From Ancrocorticia sp. (lineage in GTDB: Bacteria; Actinomycetota; Actinomycetes; Actinomycetales; Actinomycetaceae): a stretch of DNA of 39,871 nt. The notes below the pieces were generated by a model that ran no database searches, had not been told where the DNA came from, and worked only from the letters and a program-made list of their open reading frames with translations. The stretch is from the NCBI GenBank assembly GCA_022648165.1, contig JALCLX010000015.1, positions 1-39,871 of the forward strand, given 5' to 3'. Each line of letters opens with the position of its first letter. Position 1 is the stretch's first letter. The translations under genes were made by a program, and so were the position numbers. Shown piece after piece: positions 25,925 through 34,596 of this stretch.

Positions 25925-27241
25925 GTGGATCCGGTCCTGAAAAACATTCTTTTCGTCCTGCTTTTCGTCTTCATCGGGGGATTGTTCTCCGCTTCGGAGA
26001 TGGCGCTTGTATCGTTGCGGCAAACGCAGATTGACGAAATGGCGCGCAAAAGCTCCGCGGGGAAGACCATCAAGCGTATGACGGCCGATTCGAACCGCTT
26101 TCTTTCCGCGGTCCAAGTTGGTGTGACCGTTGCGGGATTCTTCTCCGCTTCTTTCGGTGCCTCGGAGATCGCACCGGTGGTAGCGCCGGTGTTCCAAAGC
26201 TGGGGGATGTCTGCGGGCGCCGCCTCCACATTGGCTTTTATCTTGGTCACGATTTTTATTGCGTATCTTTCGATTATCTTCGGAGAATTGGTCCCCAAGC
26301 GCATCGCGATGCAATCGGCTGCGGCCATATCGTTAGCTGTTGCTAAGCCGTTGGCGGCGATTACCGCCTTCTTGCGGCCGGTGATCTGGTTTTTGGGGGT
26401 GTCCACGAACGTCGTGCTGCGGCTCATCGGCCGCAATCCCAAGGAACAGCGCGAACAGATGGGCACGGCCGAACTTCGGGCGCTCGTGGCGAGCCAGAAT
26501 ACGATTCGCGACGACGAACGCGAGATGGTTGTCGACATGCTTTCAGTGGGGGAGAGGACCGTCCAGGAGGTGATGACGCCACGTACCGAAGTGGAGTTCC
26601 TCTCTGCCCGGATGCCGATTGCCCAGGCGCAGCGCGAGGTTGCCCACATGGACCACTCGCGTTACCCGGTGCGGCTCGGTTCGTCCGACGACGACGTCAT
26701 CGGGTTCATTCACATCCGCGACCTGATCAACCCGCCTGCCAGCGTGAAGTTTGTGGGTGATTTGAAGCGGGAAGTGATGTTTTTCCCAACCGGCAAACTC
26801 GTGTTGGAAGCGCTTACGGAGATGCGTGCCAAGCATGAGCATATTGCAGTGGTGGTCGATGAATACGGCGGGACGGATGGCATCATCACACTGGAGGATG
26901 TGGTGGAAGAATTCATCGGCGAAATTCGCGACGAATACGATCACGAACGGCCTGTTTTCGTGCAGCGTGGCACGGAGGAAGTGGTTGACGGTTTGGCGAA
27001 TCGGGCCGAAGTTGCGAAGGCACTCGGGCGCGAATTCCCTGATGGGCCTTATGACACGCTCGCCGGATTCGTGGTGGCACAACTGGGGCACATGCCACGA
27101 GTGGGCGATTCGGTGAGGTGGGGCAGCTATATCCTGACAGTCTCCAGCCTGGACGATCGGCGCATTGACCGCATTCTTGTGACGCATTCTGAGGATCCAC
27201 ATGACCGGGCGATGGCGCAGATGGAAGGTGAAAGCGAATAG
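25925..27241 (+). CDS. CNNM/HlyC-CorC family membrane protein (DUF21, CBS pair, CorC_HlyC domain)
   Basis: Putative Mg2+/Co2+ transport or efflux protein of 438 residues. Residues 1-~190 are the DUF21 (CNNM) membrane domain, with GGLFSASEMALVSLR and FGELVPKRIAMQS. A CBS pair follows (TVQEVMTPRTEVEFL, then IAVVVDEYGGTDGIITLEDV with its terminal EFIGEI), and then a CorC_HlyC domain (VQRGTEEVVDGLANRAEV). The GTG at 25925 is preferred because CACAAT lies six bases upstream, as in other leaderless starts here; ATG 25907 is the alternative. The older hemolysin name is historical. Whether it transports ions itself is unresolved for the family. Confidence 0.9.
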   Translation: MDPVLKNILFVLLFVFIGGLFSASEMALVSLRQTQIDEMARKSSAGKTIKRMTADSNRFLSAVQVGVTVAGFFSASFGASEIAPVVAPVFQSWGMSAGAASTLAFILVTIFIAYLSIIFGELVPKRIAMQSAAAISLAVAKPLAAITAFLRPVIWFLGVSTNVVLRLIGRNPKEQREQMGTAELRALVASQNTIRDDEREMVVDMLSVGERTVQEVMTPRTEVEFLSARMPIAQAQREVAHMDHSRYPVRLGSSDDDVIGFIHIRDLINPPASVKFVGDLKREVMFFPTGKLVLEALTEMRAKHEHIAVVVDEYGGTDGIITLEDVVEEFIGEIRDEYDHERPVFVQRGTEEVVDGLANRAEVAKALGREFPDGPYDTLAGFVVAQLGHMPRVGDSVRWGSYILTVSSLDDRRIDRILVTHSEDPHDRAMAQMEGESE

Positions 27242-27264
27242 CGTTTACGGAATCGTGGGCAAAA

Positions 27265-27281
27265 TATCTTGACGTCGAGTA
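27265..27281. promoter_or_regulatory. Operator candidate ahead of icd, near copy of the sucC palindrome
   Basis: TATCTTGACGTCGAGTA keeps the core TCTYGACGTCGAG of the perfect 18 bp palindrome ahead of sucC. It lies 38 bases before the icd start. The TTGACG inside could also be read as a -35 hexamer, so a chance match to promoter parts is possible. Confidence 0.55.
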
Positions 27282-27318
27282 ATCTTCCTATCGGAACACC
27301 CGAATCAACGGAGGAAAC

Positions 27319-28536
27319 ATGGCAAAGATTAAGGTTCTCGGGCCAGTTGTAGAACTTGACGGCGACGAAATGACCCGGATCATCTGGCAGGATATCCGTG
27401 ACCGGCTTATCACCCCTTATCTGGATGTGAATCTCCTCTACTACGACCTGTCTATCCAGAACCGCGATGCCACTGACGATCAGGTGACGATCGACGCTGC
27501 GAACGCCATAAAGAAGAATCATGTGGGCGTCAAATGTGCCACGATCACGCCGGATGAGGCGCGCGTGAAAGAGTTTAACCTCAAGAAGATGTGGAAGAGC
27601 CCCAACGGCACCATCCGCAACATTCTGGGTGGCGTGGTGTTCCGCGAGCCCATCATCATCAGCAATATCCCTCGCCTGGTGCCCGGCTGGAAGAAGCCGA
27701 TCGTGATCGGCCGCCATGCGCACGGTGACCAGTACAAGGCCACCGATTTCAAGGTTCCTGGTGCCGGCACAGTCACCATCACGTACACACCCGACGACGG
27801 CTCCGAACCGATTCAGATGGAGGTGTGCCGCATGCCCGAAAACGGCGGCGTGACGATGGGCATGTACAACTTTAACGATTCGATACGCGATTTCGCGCGC
27901 GCATCCTTCAACTACGGGCTCATGCGCCATTACCCGGTGTATCTGTCCACAAAGAACACGATTCTGAAGGCCTACGACGGCGCATTCAAAGACATTTTCG
28001 CTGAAGTTTACGAGACCGAATATAAGGAGCGCTTCGAAGCCGAGGGCCTGACCTACGAGCATCGGCTGATTGACGACATGGTGGCCTCGGCTCTCAAATG
28101 GGAGGGCGGCTACCTGTGGGCGTGCAAGAATTACGACGGCGACGTGGAGTCGGATATCGTGGCGCAAGGCTTCGGCTCACTGGGGCTGATGACGTCCGTG
28201 CTGATGACGCCCGACGGGCAAACTGTTGAGGCAGAGGCCGCTCATGGCACGGTGACACGGCACTATCGCCAGCACCAGGCGGGAAAGCCCACCTCCACGA
28301 ATCCGATTGCGTCAATCTACGCGTGGACGGGCGGCTTGAAGCATCGCGGCAAGCTTGATGGCACTCCTGAGGTGACGCATTTTGCGCAGACTCTGGAGGA
28401 CGTCATCATCAAGACAGTCGAAGGTGGACAGATGACAAAGGATCTGGCGCTTTTGATTGGTAAAGACCAGCCGTGGCTCACCACGGGCGAATTCATGGAT
28501 GCGCTGGACCAGAAGCTGCAGGCGCGCCTGCGCTGA
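27319..28536 (+). CDS. icd: NADP-dependent isocitrate dehydrogenase (homodimeric type)
   Basis: Oxidatively decarboxylates isocitrate to 2-oxoglutarate, making NADPH, in the TCA cycle; 405 residues. [13 protein letters not shown] at the N-terminus, the substrate-binding [12 protein letters not shown] with its serine, and [10 protein letters not shown] near the C-terminus mark the eukaryote-like homodimeric subfamily. Corynebacteria carry a long monomeric enzyme of over 700 residues instead. ACGGAGGAAAC precedes the ATG. The upstream motif shared with sucC suggests joint control of these TCA steps. A hairpin directly follows the stop. Confidence 0.96.
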   Translation: MAKIKVLGPVVELDGDEMTRIIWQDIRDRLITPYLDVNLLYYDLSIQNRDATDDQVTIDAANAIKKNHVGVKCATITPDEARVKEFNLKKMWKSPNGTIRNILGGVVFREPIIISNIPRLVPGWKKPIVIGRHAHGDQYKATDFKVPGAGTVTITYTPDDGSEPIQMEVCRMPENGGVTMGMYNFNDSIRDFARASFNYGLMRHYPVYLSTKNTILKAYDGAFKDIFAEVYETEYKERFEAEGLTYEHRLIDDMVASALKWEGGYLWACKNYDGDVESDIVAQGFGSLGLMTSVLMTPDGQTVEAEAAHGTVTRHYRQHQAGKPTSTNPIASIYAWTGGLKHRGKLDGTPEVTHFAQTLEDVIIKTVEGGQMTKDLALLIGKDQPWLTTGEFMDALDQKLQARLR

Positions 28537-28537
28537 G

Positions 28538-28562
28538 GCCTGTTCCGCACAGCGGAACAGGC
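28538..28562 (+). terminator. Hairpin directly after icd
   Basis: GCCTGTTCCG (28538-28547) and CGGAACAGGC (28553-28562) form a perfect 10 bp stem with a five-base loop, one base after the stop codon. There is no T tail, as is common for actinobacterial terminators. Confidence 0.65.
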
Positions 28563-28664
28563 TGCGGCGCCTGGCGGGGACTGTCTACGATGTGGACGTA
28601 TTCGGTCGTATGGTGAGAATGCAGCCCTGCGGCTAGAAACCTCATCGATGTGAAAGGCGTCATT

Positions 28665-29915
28665 GTGTCCGTAGTGAAGAAAGCTGGCATTTTGCCGTGG
28701 GTTCTCCTGGCGATTGTGCTTGGCGTTCTATTTGGTCAATTCCTGCCGCAGGCTATTTCGCGTGTGTTTTTCACGTTCAACGACATCTTCGCGGAATTCC
28801 TCAACTTCTCTATTCCTCTGATCATCGTTGGCCTAGTAGTTCCAGCAATTGCCGATCTGGGAAAAGGAGCAGGCAAGTGGTTGAGCATCACTGCCATCAT
28901 CGCGTATGTTTCTACCCTCTTCGCCGCATTCCTCACCTACTTCGTAGCGAAAGGCGTGTTTCCGCATATCTTGACTGCCGGCGCCTTTGACAAGGTGGAT
29001 ACGGCAAATACGGATGGTTTCAGTGGCTACTTCACCATTGAAATTCCAGAGCTTTTCGGCGTGATGTCGGCACTAGTGTTGTCATTCGTAATGGGTATCG
29101 GCCTGTCATTAGTGCCGCGCGGCGTGCTACGCAAAGGTTTCGTGGAGTTTCGTGAGATCATCTCTGCTCTCATCTCGAAGATCATCATTCCTTTGCTGCC
29201 ATTGCACATCTTCGGTATCTTCTTGAATCTCACCGAATCGGGGGAAGCTGCGGCGATCATCCAGGTGCTTCTCAAAGTGGTTGTGGTGGTGTTGCTGCTG
29301 GAAGTAGTGATACTTCTGACGCAGTATTCTGTGGCGGGAGCTGTTGCACACCGCAATCCCATCAAAGCGCTTGTCACAATGCTGCCTGCCTACTTTACAG
29401 CGCTTGGTACCTCATCTTCTGCCGCCACGATCCCCGTAACATTGCGCCAGGCACGCGCCAACGGAATCTCAGAGCCCGTTGCGAACTTTACGATTCCGTT
29501 GTGCGCCACAATTCATTTGTCCGGATCGGCATCGAAGATTACGGCGTTTGCCATGGCGATTATCTTTGTGAACGGCCTGCCGGTCACTGATGGTCAGCTC
29601 GTGGGCTTCATTTTTATGCTGGGTATCACAATGGTTGCTGCTCCTGGAGTTCCCGGTGGCGCAATTATGGCCGCGACGGGAATCCTTTCCTCCATGTTGG
29701 GATTTGGCGATCAGGATGTGGCTTTGATGATCGCCACCTATATCGCGCTTGATTCCTTCGGGACGGCCACGAATGTGACCGGCGACGGCGCCATCGCGAT
29801 CCTGATGGACAAAATCGCCGGTGCGAAGATTGGCGAGGCGACGGAAAACGCAGACGGTTTCGCCTCCATGGCCAGCTTCGACGCATCTATGTACCTGAAG
29901 GACGTCTCTCGCTAG
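28665..29915 (+). CDS. Dicarboxylate/amino acid:cation symporter (DAACS family)
   Basis: Membrane transporter of about 416 residues for dicarboxylates or acidic/neutral amino acids with Na+ or H+. The family signature is the serine-rich reentrant loop in ALGTSSSAATIPVTLRQ; the second, GVPGGAIMAATG, and the N-terminal FLNFSIPLIIVGLVVPAIAD also fit. The GTG at 28665 is chosen because AAAGG lies eight bases upstream; GTG 28650 is possible. Substrate is not determined by sequence; SstT (serine/threonine) and GltP-like (glutamate) proteins are both in the family. The stop overlaps the stop of the opposing pfkA gene on CTAG (29912-29915). Confidence 0.92.
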   Translation: MSVVKKAGILPWVLLAIVLGVLFGQFLPQAISRVFFTFNDIFAEFLNFSIPLIIVGLVVPAIADLGKGAGKWLSITAIIAYVSTLFAAFLTYFVAKGVFPHILTAGAFDKVDTANTDGFSGYFTIEIPELFGVMSALVLSFVMGIGLSLVPRGVLRKGFVEFREIISALISKIIIPLLPLHIFGIFLNLTESGEAAAIIQVLLKVVVVVLLLEVVILLTQYSVAGAVAHRNPIKALVTMLPAYFTALGTSSSAATIPVTLRQARANGISEPVANFTIPLCATIHLSGSASKITAFAMAIIFVNGLPVTDGQLVGFIFMLGITMVAAPGVPGGAIMAATGILSSMLGFGDQDVALMIATYIALDSFGTATNVTGDGAIAILMDKIAGAKIGEATENADGFASMASFDASMYLKDVSR

Positions 29916-32209
29916 CGTTCGGGAGTGAGCGGCTGGAGTACTGGATGCAGTGTCTCGTGAAAGTGGGGATCCGCCACGGTGTACAGCACGTCGGTCAGGT
30001 CAAGCCACCATGGATCGTAGGGTAACCGGTTGGTCATATCGGTCTGTTCGTCCATATGGGAGACGGGTTGCACCGCCATGCGGCCGCGGTAGTTGCCAAG
30101 ATAGACGCCGCGTATCTTGCCGGTGGCGAACTGTTTGGAAAGTTCGTCCACCGTGGAGACGGCCAACTGAACTGCGAGTGTGCGGTCGAACGGTGTGGGA
30201 TTGCCGCCTTGCTGCATGTGGCCGATGCGGTTGGTTCGCACGTCAAACAGGCCTTCGCCTTCGGCCTGAAACACCTGAGTCATGAGCTCCGACGTATAGT
30301 ATTCGGAGGCATCCTCATTGCGGACGACCAGGTAGAGATTGCGCCCGGCCTCGAATGAATGCACCATTCGTGCGGCGTCGTCGGACAACTGGTGAAGCGT
30401 GATGCCTTTTTCGTACAGATAGACTTGCTCCGCGCCGCTGGCTATGCCGCTCATCAAGGCCAAGTAGCCACAGCGCCTGCCCATCGTTTCTGCAACGAAG
30501 CAGCGCTGCGAAGCGGACGCTGATTGCTTGATTTGGTCAAGTGCCCGCGTATTCGTGTTGAGCGCCGTGTCCGCTCCGATGGACAAATCGGCACCAGGCA
30601 AGTTGTTGTCAATGGACGCTGGCACGCACACGATGGGGATCCGAAATGCCGGATAGCGATCCTTCTCCTTCTCCATAGCCCACACCTGCTGGTAGCCGGC
30701 AAAGCCACCGATCATGACAATCGCATCAATTGTGTTGGTTTCGATCGATCGGCTGAGGGCATAGAACTGATCGACGGAGGCGATAGTGCGCCGGGTTCCC
30801 AGATTGGCTCCACCGGCACCGGACCAGCCATCCACATCTCCCCAGGTCAGCTCGCGGACCTTGCCCTCCAAAAGCCCTGGGAATCCGCCGTCTACGCCCA
30901 GCATCGTGAAGCCACGATCGAGGCCCAAGAGCACCACAGCGCGCGCGGCCGTGTTCATCCCTGGCGCGAGCCCGCCGGCGTGCACAATTGCCACGCGCGG
31001 TTTGCGGCCAAGAGCGGCGTCCAAATGGCGTTCGTGAAGCACTGCAGAGGACAGCGTATTGAAAACGGCGAGCATCTCCCGGTAACTCGAACCGCGCGAG
31101 CTCACAGCCTTCTCATATTCACCGTCTTTCATATATGTGGCGACCGCGCGAGTGTTTCTAATCGCGTCCATGAGCGGCAGGGAGACGATCTGATTGTGCC
31201 GGGTGGCGATAATGCATGGCTCGGTTTCTGGGGTTGCATGGATCACGGTGAGAGCGGCATTAAAGCCGAGCAGCGTGGACATCCACCGGTCATATGCGGA
31301 TGGTGAGCCACCGCGTTGCACGTGCCCCAACGACGTAATGCGCACGTCTTCCCCCAGCCGTTCCGCGAGGACATCGCGTACCTGCGTGGCGGTGATTGCT
31401 TCGCCATGGCGATCTTGGGCACCTTCCGCGACAATCACGAGTGAATCACGCCGGCCCGCTGCGCGCCCTTCGCGCAATTTCTGGCAGATTTGTTCCTCCC
31501 AGCCATCTTCCGGCGGCATCTCCGGTACAAACACGTAATCGCAGCCGCCGGCGATGGCACTCATCAAAGCCAGGTAGCCGCAGTGGCGCCCCATCACTTC
31601 GATGATGAAGGTGCGTTGATGAGAGGCCGCCGTGGAAGAGATCGCATCGATCGCGTCGATGATGCGGTGCAATGCGGAATCGGTTCCCACCGTCATGTCT
31701 GATCCCACGAGATCGTTATCAATAGAGCCGACCACTCCGGCCAGATGAAGCTTGGGGTGATGAGCAGCGGTGGTAGCATCGAGCTCTCCGCGTGCGACGA
31801 GCTCGTCGATCAGACTTGGCCACTGCGCGCGCAGATCGTCAGCGCCGGTCAACGTACCGTCGCCGCCGATCGCGACGATCCGGTCAATACCCAGTTCAAG
31901 CAGATGTTTCACAGCGTCACGCATGCCGTCGCGTGTGCGAAACTCGGCACAGCGTGCAGTTCCGATCGTGGTACCGCCAGAAGAAAGGATGCCAGAGACA
32001 TCGGACCATTCCATCTTCTTGATAAGATCGCCGCCCTGGACGGCGCCGCGCCAACCATCGTAAACCGCATAAGGTTCAGCGCCCTCATGGATTGCCGTGC
32101 GCACGACTGCGCGTACAACGGCATTCATGCCCTGGGCATCGCCCCCGGAGGTGAGAATAGCAATTTTCGTAGGCTCTGTGGCTATGGCGGCCTGTGTCTC
32201 TTTGCTCAT
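29912..32209 (-). CDS. pfkA: Eukaryote-type tandem-domain 6-phosphofructokinase
   Basis: Phosphorylates fructose-6-phosphate to the 1,6-bisphosphate. At 765 residues it is about twice the usual bacterial size and contains two fused PFK halves. The N half is complete: SGGDAQGMNAVVRA, ATP/Mg-binding GGDGT at 115-119, GSIDND with the catalytic base Asp164 and with Asp166, EVMGRHCGYLAL and GHVQRGG. In the C half GGDGT is replaced by GGFAGY and IDND by IDNN, while IKQSASASQRCFVAETMG and GHMQQGG remain; it is probably an allosteric half, as in yeast and animal PFK. ATG 32209 follows CACAAT and a six-base spacer, so the mRNA is probably leaderless. ATP rather than PPi use is inferred from GGDGT. Confidence 0.93.
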   Translation of the reverse strand: MSKETQAAIATEPTKIAILTSGGDAQGMNAVVRAVVRTAIHEGAEPYAVYDGWRGAVQGGDLIKKMEWSDVSGILSSGGTTIGTARCAEFRTRDGMRDAVKHLLELGIDRIVAIGGDGTLTGADDLRAQWPSLIDELVARGELDATTAAHHPKLHLAGVVGSIDNDLVGSDMTVGTDSALHRIIDAIDAISSTAASHQRTFIIEVMGRHCGYLALMSAIAGGCDYVFVPEMPPEDGWEEQICQKLREGRAAGRRDSLVIVAEGAQDRHGEAITATQVRDVLAERLGEDVRITSLGHVQRGGSPSAYDRWMSTLLGFNAALTVIHATPETEPCIIATRHNQIVSLPLMDAIRNTRAVATYMKDGEYEKAVSSRGSSYREMLAVFNTLSSAVLHERHLDAALGRKPRVAIVHAGGLAPGMNTAARAVVLLGLDRGFTMLGVDGGFPGLLEGKVRELTWGDVDGWSGAGGANLGTRRTIASVDQFYALSRSIETNTIDAIVMIGGFAGYQQVWAMEKEKDRYPAFRIPIVCVPASIDNNLPGADLSIGADTALNTNTRALDQIKQSASASQRCFVAETMGRRCGYLALMSGIASGAEQVYLYEKGITLHQLSDDAARMVHSFEAGRNLYLVVRNEDASEYYTSELMTQVFQAEGEGLFDVRTNRIGHMQQGGNPTPFDRTLAVQLAVSTVDELSKQFATGKIRGVYLGNYRGRMAVQPVSHMDEQTDMTNRLPYDPWWLDLTDVLYTVADPHFHETLHPVLQPLTPER

Positions 32210-32221
32210 GACTCTATTGTG
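32210..32221 (-). promoter_or_regulatory. Leaderless promoter of pfkA
   Basis: On the minus strand CACAAT (32221-32216), then AGAGTC, then the ATG at 32209, with no ribosome site. The box and spacing are identical to those before the CNNM gene GTG. Confidence 0.5.
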
Positions 32222-32297
32222 CCCCGAAAGCGGGGGCGGCCGCGCGCGAACATCTCCTGGCGCTACTATCGGTAGCAACGCCGAACAGAGGGGAATC

Positions 32298-34535
32298 ATG
32301 CACACATCCGGCGAGGCGCTGTGGCTCGATGAACGGACTCTTGCGGTACCTGCACATCTGGACGTGGAAGGCGCCGCCTGGGAGCTCTGTTACTCCGCCG
32401 CTGGCGGGATTGCGGTTGTTGCAGGCCACGTGACAGGTGCAGACGGTTTCATACCGCTTGTTTCGGATCCACGCGGCTTAGACGCGCAACAACGCGCGCG
32501 CGATCCTTACCTGAGTGCGGTGTTTACGCCCGACGGGAGCGATTTTCACGTGCTGCGCCCCGCCATGCCGCTGGCGCACGCACGCCTGGAACGCATCCTC
32601 ACCGGCGAGCTCGTCATCGCCCGCAGCCACGGTTCGCGCGTGACCGCGGTCACTTTGGTGCAGTGTGCTCGTATCCTTGACGCACTGTATGCCGCAGAGG
32701 CTTCGCAGCTGAGCTACGGGCCGTCGTTTTCGGGAGACACCGTGACGATCCGCGTGTGGGCACCCACGGCGCGCAACGTGCGCCTGCGCATCGGCGAACA
32801 GCTCGTGGCGATGCGCAGAAGCGCCTGTGGTGCGTGGGAGGCGAGCGGTAACCGCACATGGATCGGGGCAGAATACGCCTTCGAAGTGACGGTATACGTG
32901 CCCCGCTACGTGGCACGCCCACGCCACCAGGGCGATGAGCGTATCGCCGGAAAGATCCAGCACTTTACTGTGGTCGATCCGATGGCGACGGGGCTGACGC
33001 TCAATGGCCGGCGCGGCGTCGTCGTCGACCTCACCGATCCCGCGTGGATGCCGGAGAACTGGCTGCATGCACAACCTGTGGAACTGCGCAACCCAAGCGA
33101 ACACGCAATCTACGAACTCCACGTGCGCGATTACTCCATCGCGGATGCAAGCGTGCCCGAAGCCCTGCGCGGAACGTACGCCGCTTTCGGTACCACGGAA
33201 TCACGCGGTTACCGGGCACTCGCCCAACTGCGGCGCGCAGGAATGAACACAATCCATTTGCTGCCCACCTACGACATCGGTTCGATTCCGGAAGACCGTG
33301 CGGACCAAAGGATCGCCGAAGTACCTGCCGTATTCTCGCCCGATTCTGAAGGCCCGCAGGCTGCCATCGCGCGCGTGGCGGACGAGGACGGTTTCAACTG
33401 GGGTTACGACCCTGTCCATTACGGCGTTCCCGAAGGCTCATATGCCAGCCCTGGCCACCAGGAGGGCGGCGCGCGCGTGGCCGAGTTTCGCTCCATGATC
33501 GGTGCTCTACACGAACTCGGATACCACGTGGTACTGGATCAGGTATTCAACCACACCTTCGAATACGGGCTCGCCCCCAGCTGCACCTTCGAAAGAATCG
33601 TTCCGGGCTACTACTACCGGCTTGGCTACGATGGCGAAACGCTCACGACGCCGTGCTCTGGCGAATTTGCTACCGAACATGCGATGGCCGAAAAGCTCAT
33701 GATTGATACCCTGGTGCGCTGGGCCCGGCACTGCAGCGGAACGGACGTGAGCATATTTGGCCGGCACTGTGGCTACTGCAGCCAACCGCACGAGGCCATC
33801 AATTACGTCGACGCGCACGACAACGAGACGCTGTTCGATTATTCGATCTGGCGCATGCCACACGGCACCCCAATGGGCTTGCGGGTTCGTATGAACACGC
33901 TGGCCCTTGCAGCGGTAACGCTTGGGCAATCACCGTGTTTTTGGCATGCGGGAACGGAACTGCTCCGTTCAAAATCCTTGGACGCCGATTCGTTTAATTC
34001 CGGCGATTGGTTCAATGCGATCGATTGGAGCGGGCAGACCAGCCGCTTCGGCGTTGGCCTGCCGCCTGCCAACCGCAACGGCGAACGCTGGGATGCCATG
34101 CGCCCCTTGCTGCGCGATCCGAACAATCGGCCGGACTCACAGCACATCGCGCAGGCGCGCCAGGCAGCACTTGATCTTCTACGGCTGCGATCGTCAACTC
34201 CGCTTTTCACGCTGGGATCGGCCGAGCTTATCGAAGAAATGATCAGCTTCCCCGGCGCGGGGCCCACCGCTCCGCCCGGTTTCATCACCATGCGGATCTA
34301 CGATTGGGCGCGCCGCCGAATCGACCGGCGTTTGGCAGGGCTGCTCATCGTTTTTAATTTCAGTGGCGAAACAGTCGCAGAGCGGCTGTACGGACTAGCC
34401 GGGACGCAACTTCGGCTCTCGCCCATCCAGGCCACCAGCGACGACGTCGTGAACCAGAGCCGGTGGGACGAGCACACCGGAACCGTGATCGTTCCCGGAT
34501 ACACGGTGGCGGTTTTCGAACAACCGTGGCCCTGA
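32298..34535 (+). CDS. Pullulanase-like GH13 protein lacking the catalytic segment
   Basis: 745 residues from the ATG at 32298, which follows AGAGGGGAATC. It has an N-terminal domain, a CBM48-like module (VTIRVWAPTARNVRLRI, near residues 150-170) and then parts of a pullulanase-type alpha-1,6-glucosidase barrel: YELHVRDYSI, region I VVLDQVFNHT around 411-420, and GYYYRL. The protein goes from LVRWAR (ending at residue 477) to INYVDAHDNETLFD (starting at 501) across only about two dozen residues. In relatives about 200 residues lie here, including the GFRFD nucleophile aspartate and the GEGW acid/base glutamate. Only the stabiliser region (AHDNE) remains. The frame is open to the end, so this is either an in-frame deletion relic or a non-catalytic glucan-binding protein. 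It diverges from pfkA. Confidence 0.85.
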   Translation: MHTSGEALWLDERTLAVPAHLDVEGAAWELCYSAAGGIAVVAGHVTGADGFIPLVSDPRGLDAQQRARDPYLSAVFTPDGSDFHVLRPAMPLAHARLERILTGELVIARSHGSRVTAVTLVQCARILDALYAAEASQLSYGPSFSGDTVTIRVWAPTARNVRLRIGEQLVAMRRSACGAWEASGNRTWIGAEYAFEVTVYVPRYVARPRHQGDERIAGKIQHFTVVDPMATGLTLNGRRGVVVDLTDPAWMPENWLHAQPVELRNPSEHAIYELHVRDYSIADASVPEALRGTYAAFGTTESRGYRALAQLRRAGMNTIHLLPTYDIGSIPEDRADQRIAEVPAVFSPDSEGPQAAIARVADEDGFNWGYDPVHYGVPEGSYASPGHQEGGARVAEFRSMIGALHELGYHVVLDQVFNHTFEYGLAPSCTFERIVPGYYYRLGYDGETLTTPCSGEFATEHAMAEKLMIDTLVRWARHCSGTDVSIFGRHCGYCSQPHEAINYVDAHDNETLFDYSIWRMPHGTPMGLRVRMNTLALAAVTLGQSPCFWHAGTELLRSKSLDADSFNSGDWFNAIDWSGQTSRFGVGLPPANRNGERWDAMRPLLRDPNNRPDSQHIAQARQAALDLLRLRSSTPLFTLGSAELIEEMISFPGAGPTAPPGFITMRIYDWARRRIDRRLAGLLIVFNFSGETVAERLYGLAGTQLRLSPIQATSDDVVNQSRWDEHTGTVIVPGYTVAVFEQPWP

Positions 34536-34556
34536 CGATCCGCGGCGCGGCACGGT

Positions 34557-34562
34557 AGGCTA
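34557..34562 (+). promoter_or_regulatory. Promoter -10 box of pgi
   Basis: TAGGCT lies 35 bases before the pgi ATG and 22 bases after the stop of the pullulanase-like gene. The same hexamer precedes pcrA and mdh. Confidence 0.45.
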
Positions 34563-34596
34563 TTCGTGGCCACACGATCTACTGAAGGAATAGAGA

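Noticed and set aside
32097-32297. Upstream extension of the pullulanase-like gene
   Set aside because: It overlaps the pfkA start antisense; ribosome site and homology support ATG 32298.
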